This document shows, piece by piece, positions 1-7,792 of a DNA stretch of 64,000 nt. Made by a program: the position numbers and the translations under genes. The stretch's first letter is position 1. Every line of letters starts with the position of its first letter. Source of the stretch: Candidatus Paceibacterota bacterium (lineage in GTDB: Bacteria > Verrucomicrobiota > Verrucomicrobiia > Limisphaerales > UBA8199); NCBI GenBank assembly GCA_035452965.1, contig DAOTCE010000005.1, positions 250,914 to 314,913 on the forward strand. Direction: 5' to 3'. Below the pieces are notes generated by a model that searched no databases, was not told the origin of the DNA, and saw only the letters and a list, made by a program, of their open reading frames with translations.

Positions 1-1
1 C

Positions 2-766
2 GGCAGCATCCAGGGGCCCGCCGAAGCGAAGTGGGGCTACACGACGTTGAGCGTGGCGGATTGGGATGGCAATACCTTGCCCGACATCCTCATGAATTCT
101 ATTTGGGGAAAAGTGGTCTGGTTCAAGAACGTCGGCACGCGCAAGGCGCCCAAACTTGCCGCCGCGCAACCGATCGAAGTCGAATGGAACGGCCCGCAGC
201 CTTCGCTCGCTTACGGGTGGCTTCGCCCCGAGGGCAAGGCGCTCCTCACTCAGTGGCGCACGACGCCATTTGCCGTTGATTGGAATCGTGATGGCCTGAC
301 CGACCTCATCATGCTCGACCAGCAGGGCTACCTTGCGCTATTCGAGCGTGCTAAACGCGTCGGCCAACTCGTGCTGCTCCCGCCCAGGCGCGTGTTTTGC
401 GACGAGAGGGGGGAACCGCTGTCGCTTAGCAAAGGCTCCGCGGGCAAGAGTGGCCGCCGCAAGCTCTGCATCGTGGATTGGGATGGCGATGGCAACCTCG
501 ACATCCTCTTAAGTTCCGCCAATGCGACGTTTCTCCGCCAGGCGGATGCCCGCGATGGCAAGTGGTTCTTCCAGGACATGGGGCTGCTCGCGCGGCGGAA
601 CCTCGAAGGCCACGACGTCAGCCCTACCGTAGTGGACTTCAATGGCGATGCCGTTCCGGACTTCCTCGGCGGTGCGGAAGATGGACGTTTCTATTACCTC
701 CGCAATCCTCGCGCTGCGAGCGAGCGAGGGAGCAACTTTGAACCGGGCAGGAAGCCCGGCGCGTGA
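2..766 (+). CDS. FG-GAP/VCBS repeat protein, C-terminal part
   Basis: The reading frame is open through the left window edge, so the N-terminus lies outside. Four copies of an FG-GAP/VCBS-like calcium-binding motif are visible: VADWDGNTLPDIL, VDWNRDGLTDLIML, VDWDGDGNLDILL and VDFNGDAVPDFLGG. Such repeats form beta-propellers in secreted or surface proteins, often fused to a catalytic or ligand-binding domain. The catalytic part, if any, is not visible. The last 20 residues are low complexity (Arg, Ser, Gly) and overlap the start of the next gene. That overlap, GTGA, suggests translational coupling to the MFS transporter. The repeat assignment is firm; the function is unknown. Confidence 0.8.
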   Translation, partial: GSIQGPAEAKWGYTTLSVADWDGNTLPDILMNSIWGKVVWFKNVGTRKAPKLAAAQPIEVEWNGPQPSLAYGWLRPEGKALLTQWRTTPFAVDWNRDGLTDLIMLDQQGYLALFERAKRVGQLVLLPPRRVFCDERGEPLSLSKGSAGKSGRRKLCIVDWDGDGNLDILLSSANATFLRQADARDGKWFFQDMGLLARRNLEGHDVSPTVVDFNGDAVPDFLGGAEDGRFYYLRNPRAASERGSNFEPGRKPGA

Positions 767-2037
767 ACGACGATATTCCAGCGTCTCATCCCCTCCGCTA
801 CGCGTGGTTCGTGGTCGTGTTGCTGTTTCCGGTGGCGCTCCTCAACTACCTCGACCGGCAGATGCTCGCGACAATGAGGGTTTCGATGGTCGAGGACATC
901 CCGAGCATCGCAAACAAGGCGGACTGGGGCATGGTGCTGGCTTGCTTCAAATGGACCTATGCGGTCCTGAGCCCGTTCGGCGGCTTCATCGCTGACCGGG
1001 TCAGCCGGCGGCATGTCATTGGGGCCAGCCTGCTCGTTTGGTCGGCGGTGACTTGGTGGACAGGACACGTCGCCACGTTCCATGAACTCATGGCTGCCCG
1101 TGCGCTTATGGGCGTTAGCGAAGCCTTCTACATCCCGGCCGCGCTCGCGTTGATCGCAGATTATCACCCGGGACTCACCCGGTCACGGGCGGTGGGGGTG
1201 CATCAGACCGGCATCTACGTGGGGCAAATTCTCGGCGGGTTTGCGGGTTACGTTGCAGATTCGCCGGAGCATGGCTGGCGCTGGGCGTTCACGACGTGCG
1301 GCCTGGTGGGTGTCGTTTATGCGATGCCCCTGTTCGCGATTCTGCGCAATCCCGTGCGCCCCGCCCCTGATGCCGTGACTCAAGTGGTGAGCGGCAACGT
1401 CTTTCGCGGGCTGCTCACGAACCGCAATTTCATTCTGCTCGTGCTCTACTTCACCCTGCCTGCAATCGCGGGTTGGGTAGTGCGCGATTGGATGCCCGAC
1501 ATCCTGAAAGAGAAATTTGGTCTCGGTCAGGGCCGCGCAGGCGTGAGCGCGATTCTCGTTGTGCAATTCGGCGCGCTCGTCGGCGCGCTGCTCGGCGGCA
1601 CGCTGGCCGATCGTTGGATGCGCACCTCGCCGCGCGGGCGAATCTTCACGAGCGCCATCGGCACACTACTGTTGCTCCCCGCGCTTTTCAGCGTCGGTTA
1701 CGCTGGCACGCTTGCCGTTGCCATCCTCGGCCTCAGCATCTTTGGGCTGGGTTGGGGGTTCTTTGACTGCAACAACATGCCCATCCTGTGCCAGGTGGCT
1801 CGCTCCGAGTGGCGGGCCACCGGTTACGGCATCATGAACCTCGTCAGCATCAGTTGCGGCGGTTTCGGGGACTGGGCTTTCGGCGCGTTGCGCGATCGGC
1901 ACGTCCCGCTCAACCTCATATTCGGCGTCTTTGCCGGTGTTGCCCTGCTTTCCGTCGTTATCGTGCTGCTGATCAAGGCCGAGCCAAACCAGAGCGTTCG
2001 TGAACCTGAGGGCGCCCGGCGATCGGCAGATGCTTGA
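763..2037 (+). CDS. MFS transporter, anion:cation symporter-like
   Basis: A 424-residue protein with about 12 hydrophobic segments. The N-terminal motif LLNYLDRQ in the first helix and the loop-2 motif GGFIADRVSRR are typical of major facilitator proteins of the ACS (hexuronate/organic-acid) or Spinster-like groups. It starts at GTG and overlaps the stop of the FG-GAP gene by four bases, so the two are probably co-translated. The substrate cannot be read from sequence; sugar acids or similar organic anions are the family's usual cargo. The C-terminal tail (about 15 residues rich in Arg, Glu and Ala) is hydrophilic and cytoplasmic. It converges with the leftward gene ending at 2146; no clear terminator is visible in the 108 bases between. 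Confidence 0.85.
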   Translation: MNDDIPASHPLRYAWFVVVLLFPVALLNYLDRQMLATMRVSMVEDIPSIANKADWGMVLACFKWTYAVLSPFGGFIADRVSRRHVIGASLLVWSAVTWWTGHVATFHELMAARALMGVSEAFYIPAALALIADYHPGLTRSRAVGVHQTGIYVGQILGGFAGYVADSPEHGWRWAFTTCGLVGVVYAMPLFAILRNPVRPAPDAVTQVVSGNVFRGLLTNRNFILLVLYFTLPAIAGWVVRDWMPDILKEKFGLGQGRAGVSAILVVQFGALVGALLGGTLADRWMRTSPRGRIFTSAIGTLLLLPALFSVGYAGTLAVAILGLSIFGLGWGFFDCNNMPILCQVARSEWRATGYGIMNLVSISCGGFGDWAFGALRDRHVPLNLIFGVFAGVALLSVVIVLLIKAEPNQSVREPEGARRSADA

Positions 2038-2145
2038 CCAATTTCCGCGCGCAGTCCCGAACCTGCGCGGGGGAACTGCGGGAGAGAGAATATGCGGAAC
2101 CGGCGGTCCTGAAATATCTTGTCGCCGTCCTGCAACGCGTTTCCG

Positions 2146-4188
2146 TTACTGTGTCGGCGGAGGCAGGGGACTGCGAAGAGCAGGGGGCTGGGGGGCAAAC
2201 ACCTTCAACGTGAAACCATCAACGTTCGCACTGGCGGCATAAAGAGTGAATGAAAAGTAATGCGCAACTTTGTTGAACGCGGGCAGGAGGGAGAAGTCCA
2301 TCCAACCGTTGAGAGTCTCTTCCGGGCCGGTTATGCCTGGCAATCCGGGGAAGAGGCTGGGGCCAATGCCGTTGGTGGAAGCCCCCGGGGCATTCCTGGC
2401 GGTTTCGAAAGCGACGCGCATGGCGTCTGCCAGGTTGTCGTAGCCGAAAAGACCGGTGCCCAAGCCGCCAACCTTCTGGGCGGCGTCGATCAGGCCGGGG
2501 GTTTCGCGCAGAGCTTTGGTCTGGGCTTGGCCGCTGCGCAGGTACTCCTCAAGGAGCGGCGTGTCAGTGGATAGCGCAACGTAACCGCCACTGGCAGCCC
2601 AGCTTAAGGTGCGCGGCGGCGTCGCGTGGGTGCGGTTGGGGGCGAAGAAGGGCAGTGGGGGCGTCGGGAGTGAGTAGATCTTCCGGCCGAGGAACTCCCG
2701 TTCCGTGAGCATGTCGCCCTGGGGGAAGATTACAAACAGGCGTCTGAGGGCGACGGCCAGTTGGTCGGGGTTCGGCGAATTCATAAGAAGCACGGAGGAG
2801 GTGGCCTGCAACTCGGCCGGTGTATTGCCGCGCGGGGCACGTTCATAGCTGATGATGTCGTTGCCTAGGTTGGCGAGCAGGGTCTTCTTCAGGTCAAAGC
2901 CGGGGTCGTCGAGTTTGGCGCGGGCGCTGGCGGTGTCGAGGATCAGGCTGAGCGCGCTGAGGGCTTGCGAGGAAAGGTCGCTAATCATCTTCTCGAGGGT
3001 CGCCCAAGCCTTTGAGCCGTCCAGGCGCCACCGGAAGAACTGCGCGACATCCGCCGGGACGAACGGCGGCGGACCGGCTTCTTTGGCTGCGCTGGCGAGG
3101 ACTTGAAAGATGCCCTGGCGGTCGGCTTCCGGCACACCGAGGACGACCTGCAAGAGGGAACCCTCGTTGGAGTCCTGCAGGCTGAACGCGAGAGTCTTGC
3201 AGCCCGCCAATCCGGTAGCATGAATGAACTTCTCGCGCTTGATGGGTTCCAGCGGGTCCGCAGGCTCGGAGGGTTTGGATTCCGAGGGCGGGCGTCCGAG
3301 AGCATCCACAAAGACTTTCAGGTTCACCCAGCCGTAGAAAGGTGCATCACGGAACAGAGTTTGCCCGCTGGCTTGGTAGGCGGGTATTTCACTCAAGGTG
3401 GGAACTGAACCGCCGGTAAGCCGAATGACTACTTTCTCGACGCCTTTGGTTGAGTTGCCCGCTACCAGCAGCGTGCCCACCTGGCCGATGACCAGCTCTT
3501 TGCTGGCGGTCAGTAGGACTGTGAGCATGTCCAGCAACATATCCTCGTTGCCGGATGATTTGACCGGGGCCTGAGTGATTTGCGGTCCTGAGGTGACAGG
3601 CGCGAACACAGGTGGCCGCCAGAGGAACTTGGCCAGCGTTTTGGGGACATCGTTGCTCGTAATGGGAAAGACGGAGAACTCCAGATCGCGAATCTTCTCG
3701 GTCCTGGGGGATTTGCCGGTGGTCAGCCAATGCTTGCGAAACCCGGCGAGGTTGGTCCTGAGCAGGTCGGCCTTGTCCCGGGCATCGAGCAAGAGCAGGA
3801 AGCCGAGCGGCTGGTCGTCGCCTCCTTGCCAGGCGTTCCTGGTCACGGCGAATGTCACCTGACCCTGCGGCAGGCTGGCGCAAGAGTCCAGGCTCAAGTT
3901 GAGGTCGCGTTCAAGGGGCTTGGCAACTTCCTCACGCCAGCGCAAGAGGAACTTATCCCTGAGCGGCTTCAGGGCGGGGTCATTCCAGAGCCGGCTTTTG
4001 GGCGATCGTTGGCAGACCTGCCGGAACCTGGAGAAATCCGGCGCCGTCAACACGATGAGTGTGTCGTCGGGCAGCAGTTGTTCCGGGGCAGGAACAGCAG
4101 CGCCGGCGGGCGGGGTTAAAGTGACCAGGCAGGCGGCCAAAGCGCCGCACTGCAGCGATTTGGGCAAATCAGGAAGCACGCGCACCAC
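2146..4188 (-). CDS. Secreted protein of unknown function (680 aa)
   Basis: I do not recognise a named family. The protein begins with a short basic stretch and a hydrophobic segment ending in PPAGAAVPAP, which looks like a Sec signal peptide. A large mixed alpha/beta body follows, without membrane segments, with repeated phrases about thresholds and loss such as LLPDDTLIVLTAPDFSRF. It resembles the large uncharacterised extracytoplasmic proteins common in Verrucomicrobia and Planctomycetes, loosely of the DUF3352 style (family impression only). The start is GTG at 4188 with another GTG next to it. It lies 11 bases after the stop of the upstream trypsin-like protease on the same strand, so the two probably form an operon and may act in envelope quality control. 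Confidence 0.7.
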   Translation of the reverse strand: MVRVLPDLPKSLQCGALAACLVTLTPPAGAAVPAPEQLLPDDTLIVLTAPDFSRFRQVCQRSPKSRLWNDPALKPLRDKFLLRWREEVAKPLERDLNLSLDSCASLPQGQVTFAVTRNAWQGGDDQPLGFLLLLDARDKADLLRTNLAGFRKHWLTTGKSPRTEKIRDLEFSVFPITSNDVPKTLAKFLWRPPVFAPVTSGPQITQAPVKSSGNEDMLLDMLTVLLTASKELVIGQVGTLLVAGNSTKGVEKVVIRLTGGSVPTLSEIPAYQASGQTLFRDAPFYGWVNLKVFVDALGRPPSESKPSEPADPLEPIKREKFIHATGLAGCKTLAFSLQDSNEGSLLQVVLGVPEADRQGIFQVLASAAKEAGPPPFVPADVAQFFRWRLDGSKAWATLEKMISDLSSQALSALSLILDTASARAKLDDPGFDLKKTLLANLGNDIISYERAPRGNTPAELQATSSVLLMNSPNPDQLAVALRRLFVIFPQGDMLTEREFLGRKIYSLPTPPLPFFAPNRTHATPPRTLSWAASGGYVALSTDTPLLEEYLRSGQAQTKALRETPGLIDAAQKVGGLGTGLFGYDNLADAMRVAFETARNAPGASTNGIGPSLFPGLPGITGPEETLNGWMDFSLLPAFNKVAHYFSFTLYAASANVDGFTLKVFAPQPPALRSPLPPPTQ

Positions 4189-4199
4189 GTAGGTTGGGC

Positions 4200-5189
4200 C
4201 TACTCCTCCACCCGCGTTTGCCTGGTGCGGCTGGGTGGTTCGAGATAGCGATAGGGATTGCTGGGATTGTCGTTGGCATAGGCGAACGCGTCGCGATGGT
4301 CGAGAAAGTACCTGACAGTCTCGACCGGGATGGCGAAGCCAAGCCCCTCGCCGGCAGTGACTTTCATGTTCGTCACGCCCATTACCTCCCCGCTCAAGTT
4401 AAACAGCGGCCCGCCACTGTTGCCGGGATTGATTTGCGCGGTGGTTTGCAGGTAGAGCAGCCCGCCCACTTCACGGGTCTTGGTGCTGAGGATGCCCTCG
4501 GTGACGGTGCGCTCCAACCCCAATGGACTGCCGATGGCGAACACCCGCTCGCCCACCGAAAGTCCATCGGAGCTGCCCAGGGGGACGTAGCGAAACTTTG
4601 GCGCGTCCTTGTCCTCCACCCGCAGCAACGCCAGGTCGGCGAATTTGTTCAAGGCGATAATACGCACTTGTTTATAAGTCTTCCGATCGAGTTGGCCCTC
4701 CTTCTGATGGTACACCTCGACGGTAATCTGGGTCTCGCCTTCGATAACATGGAAGTTGGTGATCAGGAAGCCATCCTCGTTGAGGAAGAAACCGGAGCCG
4801 AGACCGCCTGGCGTGCGCACCTGGACCACGGCTTCGCCGATTTGATTCACTAGTTCGAGCACGGTGCGGGCGGGAGTAGGCTTGGCGGGGGTGGAGTAGA
4901 ATCCGGCTTTGGGATCGGCAGTATCCGTGGCGGCGGTGGCGACGGCAGACTTGGACCCGCGTTTGGAGCGGGGCACAGGCGCCGGGCTGTCGCTCCTCAA
5001 TATCTTGATCACTTGATTGCGCGGGATGACCAACACGGTATAACCGATGTCCACGGCGATATGATCGGACTTCTCCGCCAGTACCTTTCCGGTGATCGCG
5101 GCTTTGTCTTTCAACTGGATGGTGTCCGCAAGGGCGCAGGACAGACCGCACGCGACAAGGGCTGACACAAACTGGCGCGGTCGTAACAT
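4200..5189 (-). CDS. S1C trypsin-like serine protease, HtrA/DegP-like without PDZ
   Basis: A 329-residue exported protease. Residues 1-21 form a signal peptide ending near CALA. A short beta-rich domain follows to about residue 70, then a linker, then a trypsin-like fold. The catalytic triad is visible: His in NFHVIEG, Asp in FADLALL and Ser in GNSGGPLF. The oxyanion and substrate region reads QTTAQINPGNSGGP, as in DegP/HtrA. The protein ends soon after the protease domain, so the PDZ domains usual for DegP are missing. It would act outside the cytoplasmic membrane on misfolded or regulatory substrates. It is the first gene of a leftward pair and diverges from rpsB across a 528-base gap that holds a structured repeat. 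Confidence 0.88.
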   Translation of the reverse strand: MLRPRQFVSALVACGLSCALADTIQLKDKAAITGKVLAEKSDHIAVDIGYTVLVIPRNQVIKILRSDSPAPVPRSKRGSKSAVATAATDTADPKAGFYSTPAKPTPARTVLELVNQIGEAVVQVRTPGGLGSGFFLNEDGFLITNFHVIEGETQITVEVYHQKEGQLDRKTYKQVRIIALNKFADLALLRVEDKDAPKFRYVPLGSSDGLSVGERVFAIGSPLGLERTVTEGILSTKTREVGGLLYLQTTAQINPGNSGGPLFNLSGEVMGVTNMKVTAGEGLGFAIPVETVRYFLDHRDAFAYANDNPSNPYRYLEPPSRTRQTRVEE

Positions 5190-5300
5190 AACCAGAAATT
5201 ACTCAGGCAGGGCGGCGTTGACAAGCAAGCAGCCCGGCAGGGCTTGGCAAGGGGCTCGCAGCGGCCGAAGAAGGCAACAGCATGCAGGTCCCCCCACTCC

Positions 5301-5429
5301 AAAGCCGAATACGGCGATGGGACGGTGCCAATCCTGCTGGTATACGGTGTGGTTCCCATGGGGGTCGGCCCCCATGGGAACCACACCGGGGCATAACAGG
5401 TGTCGCAGCGTTGCCGCACCGGGGCGGCT
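5301..5429 (+). repeat. Structured 129-bp dispersed repeat, copy A
   Basis: The core is a 20-bp perfect inverted repeat (5345-5364 and 5369-5388) around a TCGG loop, with CCCATGGG in the arms. A second hairpin follows at about 5400-5420. It aligns without gaps to 62653-62781; I count 16 mismatches in 129 positions. A reversed, shorter relative lies at 55805-55894. Copy A sits between the divergent protease gene and rpsB. Confidence 0.85.
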
Positions 5430-5659
5430 ATTCGATCCAGGAGTAGTGGACTGTGGTTCTTTAGCAGTTTGGATGGGGCATGCGAGAAAAAGAGATGAAT
5501 TCACAGAAAAATAGCTATTGCCACATATCACGGGGTTGGTATCTTACGCAGCCCCTTCTCCAAGGTTGGGTGGAGAAGCACCCGGCCGAACGGGAAGGGG
5601 TGAACGGCCTTAATTGCCTGCGCCGGTCGGCGCGGGGGGCCACAACAACATTGTGATTA

Positions 5660-5704
5660 ATCCCGTGTTCCGCGGGATGGTTCGCCCGGTGGGCGGACTT
5701 TTAA
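5660..5704 (+). promoter_or_regulatory. rpsB leader hairpins, possible attenuator
   Basis: Two hairpins stand directly before the rpsB ribosome-binding site. The first has arms ATCCCG (5660-5665) and CGGGAT (5673-5678). The second has arms CGCCC (5683-5687) and GGGCG (5691-5695) and is followed by ACTTTTA, which resembles a weak intrinsic terminator. The Shine-Dalgarno AAAGGA is at 5707-5712. The arrangement would suit feedback by ribosomal protein S2, which is known for rpsB-tsf in other bacteria. Here it is inference. Confidence 0.4.
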
Positions 5705-5717
5705 CCAAAGGAAACCT

Positions 5718-6539
5718 GTGATTAGTATTGGAGTTAAGGAATTGTTGGATGCTGGGGTCCATTTCGGACATCAGACGCGGCGGTGGAATCCCAAGATGAA
5801 GCCGTTCATCTTTGATGCACGCAACGGGATTCACATTATTGATCTCAGCAAAACGATCAACCAACTGGAAGAGGCGTGCAACTTCCTCGGTTCCACGGTG
5901 GCCAAGGGCGGCAAGGTGCTCTTTGTGGGCACGAAGAAGCAGGCGCAACAGGCGATCAAGTTGACGGCCAAGGAAAGCGGGCAGTACTATGTGACCGAAC
6001 GCTGGCTGGGAGGCACGCTGACGAATTTTGCCACCATCAAGCGCTCAATCGCGCGACTCAAGGAGATTGAGAAGATGGAGGCCGACGGCACCATTAACCA
6101 ATACGTCAAACAGGAACAATCGGTGATCCGCCGGGAGGCAGCGCGGCTGGTCAAGTTCTTTGAGGGGATTCAAGCCATGGACAAGCTGCCGGGGGCGATG
6201 TTCGTGGTGGATATCAAGCGTGAGCGCAATGCGGTGGCGGAGGCGCGGCGCCTTAAGATTCCCGTCGTGGCGGTGGTGGATACCAACTGCGACCCGGACC
6301 TGGTGGATTATCCCGTTGCCGGCAACGATGATGCCATCCGCGCGGTGCGCTTGATTCTGGCAATGGTCTCCCAGACGGTCACGCAAGCGCAAGCGGAATA
6401 CGAAACCAGGTACGCACGGCGCAAGACGGTCGAGAAGGTCGCGGAAGCGGTTCCGGAAGCGGGAGCAGAAGGGGCGCCAGCCAGTCCCGTTGTGGCAGCG
6501 CCGAACGCTCCGACGGCCACCACGGTTCCGCCTGCCTAG
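5718..6539 (+). CDS. rpsB: 30S ribosomal protein S2
   Basis: A 273-residue protein that opens with the S2 signature KELLDAGVHFGHQTRRWNPK. It also carries the conserved stretches GTKKQAQQAI, RWLGGTLTNF and PVVAVVDTNCDPD. S2 binds the 30S head-body junction and is needed for S1 binding and translation initiation. The start is GTG at 5718, preceded at a good distance by AAAGGA. The last 35 residues are an Ala/Pro/Val-rich tail beyond the normal S2 fold, a common lineage-specific extension. The gene is followed by tsf in the classic rpsB-tsf order. Confidence 0.98.
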   Translation: MISIGVKELLDAGVHFGHQTRRWNPKMKPFIFDARNGIHIIDLSKTINQLEEACNFLGSTVAKGGKVLFVGTKKQAQQAIKLTAKESGQYYVTERWLGGTLTNFATIKRSIARLKEIEKMEADGTINQYVKQEQSVIRREAARLVKFFEGIQAMDKLPGAMFVVDIKRERNAVAEARRLKIPVVAVVDTNCDPDLVDYPVAGNDDAIRAVRLILAMVSQTVTQAQAEYETRYARRKTVEKVAEAVPEAGAEGAPASPVVAAPNAPTATTVPPA

Positions 6540-6642
6540 TCCGTGTTGGGAACGCGGTCCGGTCGTGGCGGCCGGGTCCGTGTTCTCCCTTTGTAAGCGA
6601 GAGCAGTCTTCAACAGTTTACTTAAGACAGAAAGCTATTTCT

Positions 6643-7482
6643 ATGGCTGAAATCAATGCGGCCCTGGTGGCCAAGCTGCGCGGGATGACCGGCGCGGGGA
6701 TGATGGAATGTAAGAAGGCCCTGACCGAGGCGAATGGCGACCTCAGCAAGGCGGTGGATATTCTGCGGAAGGCGGGAACGGTGACCGCCGGCAAGATTGC
6801 CGCGCGCGAGGCCCGGGAGGGCGTCATTACGCAGTACATAGCCCCGGGCGGCCGAGTCGGTTTGCTGGTGGAAGTGAACTGCCAGACGGATTTCGTCGCG
6901 CGCAACGAGATATTTCGCGGTTTTGCCGACGAAGTGGCCAAACGGCTCGCAGCCGATGCGAACGCAAACCTGGAAGCTGAACGCGAGGCGACAGTGGCGA
7001 AGATCCGCGAGAACATCAAGATCCCACGCCACGCGCGAATGGAAGTGGCCGGCAACGGCATGGTCGCCGCCTACATTCATACCGGTGCCAAGGTCGGTGT
7101 GCTGGTAGAAGTCGGCGCGGGCAAAGAGGAGACTGTGGCCAAGGACGATTTCAAGCAGCTTGTAAAGGACATCACGCTTCAGATTGCGGCCGGGCATCCC
7201 TATACGGTGTCACGCGAACAGGTGCCGGCAGATGTGCTCGCGAAGGAGAAAGAGATCGCGGCGGAACAGTTTAAGAACAAGCCGCCACAGGCCATTGCCA
7301 AGATCGTCGACGGCAAGCTGGAGAAGTTTTATCAATCCTACTGCTTGGTGGATCAGGGATTTGTGAAGAAGAACTCCGAAATCTCCGTCAAGGAGCACGT
7401 GGGTTCCGTCGCCAAGCAATTGGGTGACGAGATCACCATTCGCCGGTTCGTCCGGTTCCAGATTGGCGAGGCGGCAGCCTAG
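6643..7482 (+). CDS. tsf: Elongation factor Ts
   Basis: A 279-residue protein with the EF-Ts N-terminal UBA-like domain (VAKLRGMTGAGMMECKKAL), the TDFVARN motif of the core domain, and the later stretch DQGFVKKNSEISVKEH. EF-Ts exchanges GDP for GTP on EF-Tu. I chose ATG 6643, where homology begins. The frame is open upstream to 6490 but that part overlaps the end of rpsB and is not EF-Ts-like. It forms an operon with rpsB (103-base gap). The match to the family is full length. Confidence 0.98.
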   Translation: MAEINAALVAKLRGMTGAGMMECKKALTEANGDLSKAVDILRKAGTVTAGKIAAREAREGVITQYIAPGGRVGLLVEVNCQTDFVARNEIFRGFADEVAKRLAADANANLEAEREATVAKIRENIKIPRHARMEVAGNGMVAAYIHTGAKVGVLVEVGAGKEETVAKDDFKQLVKDITLQIAAGHPYTVSREQVPADVLAKEKEIAAEQFKNKPPQAIAKIVDGKLEKFYQSYCLVDQGFVKKNSEISVKEHVGSVAKQLGDEITIRRFVRFQIGEAAA

Positions 7483-7792
7483 CCAGGAATTGAACAATTC
7501 AAGTAGCGGGCCTCCCTTCGCGCGCCCTGATTTGTTGGCTCTCTTGAGAATTCGTTATCGCGGCTAGCATAAGCCCGCGTGAACCTCAGGAGCGGGGTGC
7601 GTTTCCGATGGCAGCACCAGTTGCCATTTCGCAAAGCTGGACTCCGGTCGGCGTGCAACCTGCAGGACCATTTGGAATGAGCACCATGCAGAAATGTCCA
7701 GGGGGGCGCTGGAGATTGGCTGAAAGAACAGGCTTTACTAGGGGATGCTTAGCTGGTTAAAGTGGAGTTAAGCTCATTAGGGTGTATTGCGG
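7483..7792 (+). other. Intergenic region after tsf, no gene seen
   Basis: About 310 bases without a credible gene. Directly after the tsf stop there is a perfect palindrome, GAATTGAACAATTC at 7487-7500. Its two-base loop makes it a poor RNA terminator. The remainder must hold the promoter of the glycosidase gene, but I see no convincing -35/-10 pair. Confidence 0.5.

Noticed and set aside
6490..6642. Upstream extension of tsf
   Set aside because: Overlaps rpsB in another frame and lacks EF-Ts similarity; ATG 6643 begins the conserved N-terminus.
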